This document shows, one piece after another, positions 56,889-64,000 of a stretch of 64,000 nt of DNA. Every line of letters starts with the position of its first letter. The first letter of the stretch is position 1. The notes under the pieces are model-generated. The model searched no databases. It saw only the letters and a program-made list of their open reading frames with translations, and was not told where the DNA came from. The DNA is taken from contig JAIXMQ010000068.1 of the NCBI GenBank assembly GCA_025716855.1, positions 62,001-126,000 on the forward strand. The letters are read 5' to 3'. A program made the position numbers and the translations under genes. This stretch comes from Pilaira anomala (taxonomy: Eukaryota; Mucoromycota; Mucoromycetes; Mucorales; Mucoraceae).

Positions 56889-59396
56889 TTACTCTGAATA
56901 TTCGATATAATTCTTGATAAATGGATGGTTTAATCGAACCAGAGTATAATATAAATCTAACAAACAATAAGCATCGCAAGCTACATATAGACATAAAGTT
57001 AGATTACAGTTTATACACATTACACATACAAATAAAATAAATAATACCTCCGTATATAGCTTGTTCTTCAGTCAAGGGTCGCTTTTCCCAGTTGCTTAAT
57101 TGTTGTCTCTTGTTCAAGGTAACACCAAGAAAGGTAACAGTAACACCAGCCAATCCTCCAGTGATAGGTTGACCTTGATCTGACGAAGAAGTAGGTAGAG
57201 TCTTGAGTGATTTTAAATCAAGTAATTTTGACACTTGCCAATTTTTTGAAGAAGGTATAGAGGAATGCAACATGTCAAAGTCACCACTAAAGTCATAAGC
57301 TACAGTAAGTACTAGTTAGTTATATACAATGTAATCTATATATATATATATATTTTACCAATTTTCAGGATTTGGTCATCTTCAAATAAGAGTTGTAGTA
57401 TTTTTTCAGTAATATAATATATTTTCAAATTTTCAGGCAAGAATATAGTTTTTAAATCCAATAAAAAGACATAACCAGCATTATCACAAGCGATTTGCAT
57501 TAAAGCAGTTTTGATAGAATTTGATTTAGCAAAAGCAGGAACCCATTCAGTATCTATACCACAAATATTTGAGTTTGATACGATATCTTTTAAATGCATT
57601 AAAGTTTCATAAGAATCAACCCAAACTCTTTTAGCATGAGAAGGTAATTGATAATAAGCTAAACCATTTTGATTTGATTGTTTCTTTGGAGAAAACATAC
57701 TACGATGTCTAGACATTTGTTCACCTTTTACAACACCTAATAAACGATGATTGATAGGTAAAGCATTATATCTACAATAAAATTCTTGTTGTTTATATAA
57801 AGAAGCAAAATAAGGTGGAGCAACAGTATCACCAATATCAATTAATTCTTTAATTGCTAATCTTGCTAATACAGGATCATCTTGACATAATAAATCGATT
57901 AAACCATTAAAATTTGAACTAGATTCAATAGATAAATCACCATCTTCAGATTGTTGAATAGCACGTTGAGCTAAAATATATCTTAGACCAGCATATCTTT
58001 GAGATAATGAAATAAAATAATAATTTTTTTCTTCTAAACCAGATTCTTTTAATACTTTTACACCACAACTTACAAGATCTTTTTGAAATTTTCTTTCTTT
58101 TAATCTTGATAATTGATGTGTATTATTTAAATCATTAAAATAATGTCTTGGTATAATATCCAAATTACCAGCATAATTAAATTGTAATTGATTGTTTATA
58201 AATCTTAATAATTCTTTTTGTAATTCCAATTGTCCTTGAGTTAATGTAAATAATAAGGGTCCATAACCTGCTGTAAAATATTGATCTGCAATTGAATTGG
58301 TTGGAAATTTCGCATATAAATTTAATTTTTTAATACAATTCACTGCTTCATCATAATGTCCATGTTTCATTAAAAGTTTACAAAGTTTAACTCCATCTTG
58401 TTCAAATTCACAGCCAATTGATAATAGTTGATTTAATTTATAAACGTCCATACTATAATAAACAATAATAGGTGAAGGAATTGTATCCATCATGCCAATC
58501 AATTTCAATTGATGATTACGTGTGACATTATATCTATCAATTGTTTCTAATACAATCACATCATCATCATCATCTTCTTCTTCTTCTTCTTCTTCTTCAT
58601 CATCTTCATCATCTTCATCATCTTCATCATCATCTTCAAATGATATTAAATCTTCATCAAATGTTATTAAATCTCTTTCTTCTTCAGCTTGTTCATTATC
58701 AGCTGATGAAGATACATCTTTTCTTTTATCTACGGGTGTATCCAAAAATCTAGCTAATGCAGTACAGAAACAAGTTGATAACAATCTTCTAAATTTACTC
58801 GTCAAATCTTTATTCTTTGGTTGTTCTGAAAAATAAACAGCTAGACGATTTAAAGCATTCTAAGTACATAAAGAAAAAAAAAAAAATTAGTCAAGAAAAA
58901 TAAAATAAAAAAATAAAAAACTTACTAAAATAAAACCACAAGGGTCACGAGAATAACATAACTGATCCTTTAATCTCATTTCAATAGATAAAGCTTCTTT
59001 TTCAATTTCACGTATACGAATGAATATTTCAGAACTTTTATAGACGTTAACAAGTCGAGTTACTAACAAGTCTGCATTCATCTCTAAACATATTGTATGA
59101 AGTTCAGTATCTGAAATAAACTGAAGTGAAGGTATCTCTATGTGTTTATTTAAAACTGCAGGTGCTGTTACTACAGACTTTAAGATCGGTAAAGGTAGTT
59201 GAGGTTGTAATGGCGGCAATCTATTACTTTTTGGTATATTGGCTCGAATCGTACGAATGGATGCTGCTGATATAGTTAATTTTTTTTGTGGGGTTTTCTT
59301 TACAGTTGTAGTTGGTTTTGGTTGTGTCTTGATCGAGCTAAAAACCCATTCTTCATCAGAGGATTCTGATTCTAATTCACTACCAAGACAAGCCAT
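56889..59396 (-). CDS. Mut-7/EXD3-type DEDDy 3'-5' exonuclease domain protein
   Basis: Four exons: 58926-59396, 57359-58859, 57048-57299, 56889-56980 (771 aa). The last exon, a short one, was found by splicing and supplies the third catalytic motif. The C-terminal 200 residues form an RNase D/WRN-like DEDDy fold: Exo I GIDTEWVPAF, Exo II YDFSGDFDML, Exo III IYGACDAYCLLDLYY (YxxxD). The first 500 residues are helical with a long Asp/Glu block (DDEDDEDDEDD region) and resemble the N-terminal half of animal EXD3 and worm MUT-7 (MUT-7 acts in small-RNA silencing). Family assignment rests on the nuclease motifs and architecture; the silencing role is inference and could be wrong for a fungus. Tandem with the coiled-coil gene upstream (163 bp). 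Confidence 0.85.
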
Positions 59397-59405
59397 TAGT
59401 TAGTT

Positions 59406-59452
<47 letters not shown>

Positions 59453-59559
59453 TAATAGAAAGAAAATAAATAAAAAAAAATATGTATAAAATATAATAAA
59501 TTGTGAGTTTGAATTTATTTTCTGTTTTTTTTTTCTTGTTTTTTTTTGTTTTTTGTTTT

Positions 59560-60137
59560 TTAATTTGATGGTTTTTTATCATAATCTAAACGAGAAGTTA
59601 ACCTTTGAAAGAATCGAGTAGATATACTTGGTTCATTTCCTCTTGAAGCTAATACAGATTGGGTTGAACTAGTAAAAGTACGAGGAGGTATACCTCTTGT
59701 GATAAAACCAGCGCCCATACCCATACCACCCGTCGTTTCGTTTCCGAATCCACCAAAACCAGTCAAGAAACTCGCAGGTCTTAACACAGGTGCCTTTGGC
59801 TCTTCTTCATTTGTATTTATATTAGGTGTATTTATAGATGGTGTAGATGTATTATGAATCATTTCTTTCTTCATGACAGTAGATAAAATAGATGAATTTG
59901 TAGATGAACTTGTACTGGTCGATAAACTAGCTAATCCACCACTTTCTCTTTCAGACACAAGGTATTTTAATCCCTCTTGTGATTTCTTTTTATTTTCTAA
60001 ATTTGCTGTATCAGCTGTTATAATTCGATGTCGAATCTCGTTTCTTAACGTTAAATTCCTTTCAATTTCTTTTTGCATTTCTTGTCTAAATTCTGCTGAA
60101 AACACAGGTCCCTTTCATAAAATAATGTTAACTATTT

Positions 60138-60201
<64 letters not shown>

Positions 60202-61570
60202 GTTTACCTTTGTTATTTCAGATTCTTTCGTTCCATCTTGTGATGAAACTGAAAATGTATTAAATCCACTATGATTATTTAAACTAGATAATTCATCTTC
60301 TTCAAGTAATTTCGGTTCACTCATATTATGAATCGTATCTTGTGCTTGTTCTAATCGTGATGCATATTCTTGTGCCTGAATCACCATAGCAGCTAATTTT
60401 TCTTCACATTCAATTTGTTGATGTTCTAATTCGGCAATTCTAGCTCGTAACTGTTCATTTTCTGTCACCACCTTTTTTTAAAAAAAAAAAATAAAAATCA
60501 ACATCTGCCGTTTTTTTTTTTTTGCTTATTTTCTTACTCTAGATAAATCTTGTTGTATATTTTTCACGAGGTGAGAAGTATTTGAACTCGATTGTTTTTG
60601 TGATGTTAAAGCTTTATCAAGTAAGGACTGTAAATTTGTATTGACATCTCTAGTAGAAGCCAACTTTTGTTCTACCTCAGCTAATCACAAAAAAAAAAAA
60701 AAAGAAAAAAAAAAAAAAAAAAAAAAAAAGAGGAAAAAAAGAAAAAGGTATTTAGACATCTTGCTGAAAAAAAAAAGGAGGGCTTTCTTCTGTTGAATCT
60801 TTTACCTAATCTTTTTGCATAAATGCTAACTTTTGAACGAGAATCGACCTAAGTGGAAGAAGAAGAGAGGAACGTATGTATTTTTTTTTTTTTTTTTTTT
60901 TTGTTATTGTTTTTTAATAAAAAAAATAGATGGGATGAGTGTATTGTGTGTACCATTTCTGAAGCCATGTCGTTTAATTGAGCAGAGAGACCGTCCATTT
61001 CCTTTCTAAATTTTGTTAATTCTCTTCGTGCTTGGTCTAATTCCTGTGTTAAATAAATACGTTCGTCTTCTTCTGATAGTAATAGTAATTCGTTATTATT
61101 ATTGTTATTGTTGTGATCCTTTCTAGTATTATTGGCTCGTAATCTCAATTCCTCTTGAAACATTCTATTTTCTCTTTCTAATTGTTCCAACTATACAGGT
61201 ATATATTAATATAAGGTAAGCTTTTTTTTTTCTTTCTCTCTCTGTTGTTGTTGTACCTTTATTTGAATGGCTTCATTCGTTTCAGAGATAACAAGTCCAA
61301 TACGAGCTGCTACATCAAGATCGTTTGCAATACCTTGTTTTTCTCTTTCTTTTTTTATGATGATTTGACGAAGTGTTTCAATATCGTCAACTGCATAAAC
61401 TTCTCTAATAAAAGAAGGTTTATCTAGTCTTTAAAGATGAGTACAATGAACGTTTGATTTACAAGTATTTTCTTTTATATATATATATATATTTTAATAG
61501 AATAGAAACCTTCTGGTGTTATTCCTAATCGAGCTAAACAAGGTTCTAGTTCATGTGGAAAATAAGACAT
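59560..61570 (-). CDS. Coiled-coil protein with CC1-box-like AAxxG segment (dynein adaptor-like)
   Basis: Seven exons: 61510-61570, 61257-61423, 60954-61190, 60806-60848, 60538-60680, 60208-60471, 59560-60111 (488 aa). It starts MSYFPHELEPCLARLGI. At about residues 45-70 it reads KQGIANDLDVAARIGLVI, which matches the CC1 box (AAxxG) by which BicD, TRAK/HAP1 and Spindly adaptors bind dynein light intermediate chain. Heptad-rich coiled coil continues to about residue 330, with an Asn run (about 110-117). The C-terminal third is Ser/Thr/Gly-rich and disordered, ending LDYDKKPSN. Intron 6 contains an (AC)n-(TA)n microsatellite (60139-60201). Function as a dynein adaptor is inferred from motif and architecture only; generic coiled coils can mimic it. 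Divergent from the gene at 61719, with only 148 bp between the starts. Confidence 0.7.
60139..60201. repeat. (TA)n-(AC)n-(TA)n microsatellite in intron
   Basis: Alternating purine-pyrimidine run of about 60 bp inside intron 6 of the coiled-coil gene; it is able to adopt Z-DNA or slip. Confidence 0.85.
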
Positions 61571-61718
61571 GGTCATGTAAAAATAAAAAATATAATTTAA
61601 TAAATAAAAAAAGAAAGAGAGAGAGAGAAAAAAACAATAACGTTTTTATTTTTAAATCTCATTCGGTTCTTCTATTCGCCGTGTGAGTGTGTCCCCTTTT
61701 TTTGTCATTTACAATACA

Positions 61719-64000
61719 ATGAAATGGCGTGTTCTAATTCTATTAATGGCTGGTGTTGCCATGATTTACTTCGTCAGTTTATTACAAGATACGCCATACC
61801 CACATCCTGTTGCCATTCAAACATCAATACCTAAAAGAAATCGTTTAAACGAACCAAGTCATGTCATTCTTGCCATACATGACGACTATATTTATCGGAC
61901 TCATATTCATTATGACGCTGTATTAGATGCTAATAGAGGCTACGTACGTGGTGTTGATTCGATAAAAGCTGGCGTGAACGGTAAGTAGTAGTAGTAGTAG
62001 TAGTAATAGTAGTAGTAGTGGTAGTAATAATGATATTTCAATCCTATGATACTTATACTTTGTCGTACAATAGGATTGGTTATACAATCTAGAAAGAGAA
62101 AGAGAGACTTGTTGAGTGAATTTCCTGAAGAAGGTATGTGAAGCACACATAAGTAAATTAATCAATAGATGTCAATTAATATACATATTACATATATACA
62201 TTTTAGAGTGGCAAGTATGCTTTAAGCATTTATTAAGTGGTCCAATTACATTTGTTTCAAAACCAGCAGAAGGCACTGACTTGCATCAAATGGCTATACT
62301 GTATCATGTTTTAGAAAATGAGGAAATTAAACATTTTGTTCGATTGTACTACTGGCTACATGACAAAGACAGCATCACAAGTGAATACAAAGATTTACTA
62401 TTGACTGGAAATACAATGATTCATGCTATTTCATTGGAACATGATTCCATTTTATTCTCTCGGTAAACTAAAAATATTTACATACTACATGCAAGTAAAG
62501 CACATTCATATTTATGTATTACATGTTATATAGTGAGCCTGATATATACAGATTTAGAATTGCTGCGTTACCTCAAAATGTAATGAATTCACCTCATTCT
62601 GAAAAATCAACCCCTATCTTACTGAGTACAGGTCAAACGGGTGATCTAGTGAAAGGTAATCTAGTTGCATATTCTCTGTATTACTTTAAATTTTAAATTT
62701 ATAGTATTTTAGCAAATCATCAACCTAAAGGAACAGAAGTATATACTGGTTTACTATGCAAGTTGTATTCACCAAAGTAAGTTGAAAAAAAAAAAAAAAA
62801 AAAAAAAAAAACAAAAAAACTTAAAATTTATATTATAGTCCAAACACATACCGAGTGTTTTCACTTGATATATTTAAAACCAAAAAAATGTTTCATACAA
62901 GTGTGACAATTACAGATGGTACAAGTATAAGTCCTAAAAACGAAGAAGGTGTTCAGATTGGAACATGGATTCATAGAGATAGATTAGTTTCAAAGGTATT
63001 TATTGCTTACAAAAAAAGATATATATAAAGTTTTTATTTTATAAAAAAAAAAAAAAAAAAAATATAGATGAGTATTATATGTACAGAGAAACTGATCCGG
63101 GATATTGCTAGGATAAGGTAATCATTGATGAAAATTTAGAGTATATGGCATTTGCAGATGGACCTCATTTTCATCATGAACCTACGGAAATAGAGATGCC
63201 ACAACCTTCACTATCACGCTCTAAATATGGTAAAACAATGGTAGCATCCTTAATTAGGAATAACTTTCAGACACTTGATTTTACAGATCATTTGGATGCT
63301 TTGATCAACGATGTAAGTGAAAGAAAACATCTTTATAAGGCAAAAGATGGTACTATCTTGCCTGAATTTTATCATTCTATGCAGTCAGTCGATAGTGTTG
63401 AACCAAGTGAAACTTCATATGATGCAACTGATATTAGAGGTGTACAATTAAATGCAAATGGTACTTTACTCGCTGTTTGGATTAAATCAAAATCAATTTA
63501 TATTTATAAAAGAGGAGCTGCTGATCGTCCTCCCAAAAGTTGGAACTTGTTTGATTCTACTACTAATCCTGCTGCTGATTCTTATTTAAACTCGGGTAGT
63601 CCCCATAATCTGGAGAAACCATTAGAATGGATATTACGCATGGTAATTACTCCAAAAGAAGGTCAAATTGGTACAATTACTGTAAGTATTGCCTTTTTTT
63701 TCCCTTTTTTTTTTTTTAATTATTAACAAAACCCTTTATTTTTTATATTACATTATAGCCTATTGGCGCAGCTGTCTTTTGGGAGGAAAATAATTTGAAC
63801 TATATCTGTAAGTTGATGATTCCCTTAAAAAAAAAAGTAACTCTATTCGACTCAAATCTTTTACGAATATATTTAGCTGTTGGAATCAAGAATAATATTG
63901 TGAATACCTACTTAATTGATGAAATGGAAGAGCAAAAGGCTGTAAATTTTGAAAGTTTTATTAGGGATAAATGGGATTTATGGATAGGTAATAAAAGGGT
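61719..64000 (+). CDS. Membrane-anchored protein of unknown function, 3' end outside window
   Basis: Nine exons within the window: 61719-61980, 62074-62133, 62207-62462, 62534-62655, 62713-62776, 62839-62995, 63112-63681, 63759-63807, 63877-63987; a GTAATA donor at 63988 shows the gene continues (about 550 aa so far). The N-terminus MKWRVLILLMAGVAMIYFVSLL is a signal peptide or type II signal anchor, so most of the protein is lumenal or extracellular. Recognisable features are few: a basic patch (SRKRKRD) near residue 95, ILAIHDDYIYRTHIHYD, EMPQPSLSRSKYGKTM and a repeated beta-strand-like pattern (GVQLNANGTLLAVWIKS, GAAVFWEENNLNYI) that could be a beta-propeller. Intron 6 was set to end at 63111 (TTGCTAG) because nearer AG sites run into stops. 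I do not recognise the family. Confidence 0.75.

Noticed and set aside
58522..58836. Plus-strand poly-Ser open frame
   Set aside because: Antisense reading of the Asp/Glu-rich block in the Mut-7-like exonuclease gene.
63061..63111. Exon MYRETDPGYC in the right-edge gene
   Set aside because: It ends in a TAG stop in the only useful frame; the TAG itself serves as the acceptor that joins exon 6 to 63112 in frame.
1..64000. tRNA genes, CRISPR arrays, viral or toxin genes
   Set aside because: No B-box plus cloverleaf pattern, no spaced direct-repeat arrays and no viral or toxin protein motifs were seen on either strand.

Overview
The window looks like nuclear DNA of an early-diverging filamentous fungus, most likely Mucoromycota/Mucorales. 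The DNA is very A/T-rich. Genes carry many short introns (mostly 45-120 nt, GT-AG), homopolymer A/T tracts are everywhere, and the gene set is eukaryotic: NAD-dependent glutamate dehydrogenase, farnesyl diphosphate synthase, HAL-type kinase, SPX-EXS transporter, Prp31, Rrp44/Dis3 and eL22. No operons, CRISPR arrays, phage or complete transposons were seen. All spliced models were built by hand from frame-compatible splice sites.

Layout. 0.8-3.6 kb (-): an RGS domain that splices in frame onto an AIFM2/FSP1-like FAD oxidoreductase. 5.5-10 kb (-): PRP31, then a PPP1R21 (FERRY complex) homologue, head-to-head with GDH2 (10.9-14.2 kb, +). 14.5-16 kb (+): ERG20. 17.1-18.7 kb (+): a Kv-type potassium channel, tail-to-tail with a HAL4/5-type kinase (19.3-21 kb, -). 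21-27.8 kb: a gene-poor island whose only recognisable relic is a frameshifted SCP2 gene (26.1-26.8 kb). 27.8-34.5 kb (-): two tandem alpha-arrestin paralogues with PPxY tails. 36.5-38.1 kb (-): a single-pass membrane protein with PPxY and PSAP motifs. 39 kb (-): eL22.

39.4-45 kb is a decayed zone. It holds a truncated, mutated 5' end of 18S rRNA and several broken reading frames on both strands. 45-46.8 kb (+): a DHHC palmitoyltransferase whose catalytic motif lies on a 12-nt exon. 48.2-52.7 kb (-): a 20-exon RRP44/DIS3 gene with a clear U12-type AT-AC intron. It is divergent from a SYG1/XPR1-like SPX-EXS gene (53.2-56.6 kb, +). 56.9-59.4 kb (-): a Mut-7/EXD3-type DEDDy exonuclease. 59.6-61.6 kb (-): a coiled-coil protein with an AAxxG (CC1-box-like) segment typical of dynein adaptors. 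It is divergent from a membrane-anchored protein of unknown function that runs off the right edge.

Functional themes: RNA processing and decay (Prp31, Rrp44, EXD3), endosome and ubiquitin adaptor proteins (two arrestins, the PPxY membrane protein, PPP1R21, the CC1-like adaptor), and ion/phosphate transport (Kv channel, HAL kinase, SPX-EXS). The most notable observations are the RGS-FAD oxidoreductase fusion, the AT-AC intron, the 18S fragment and the SCP2 pseudogene.
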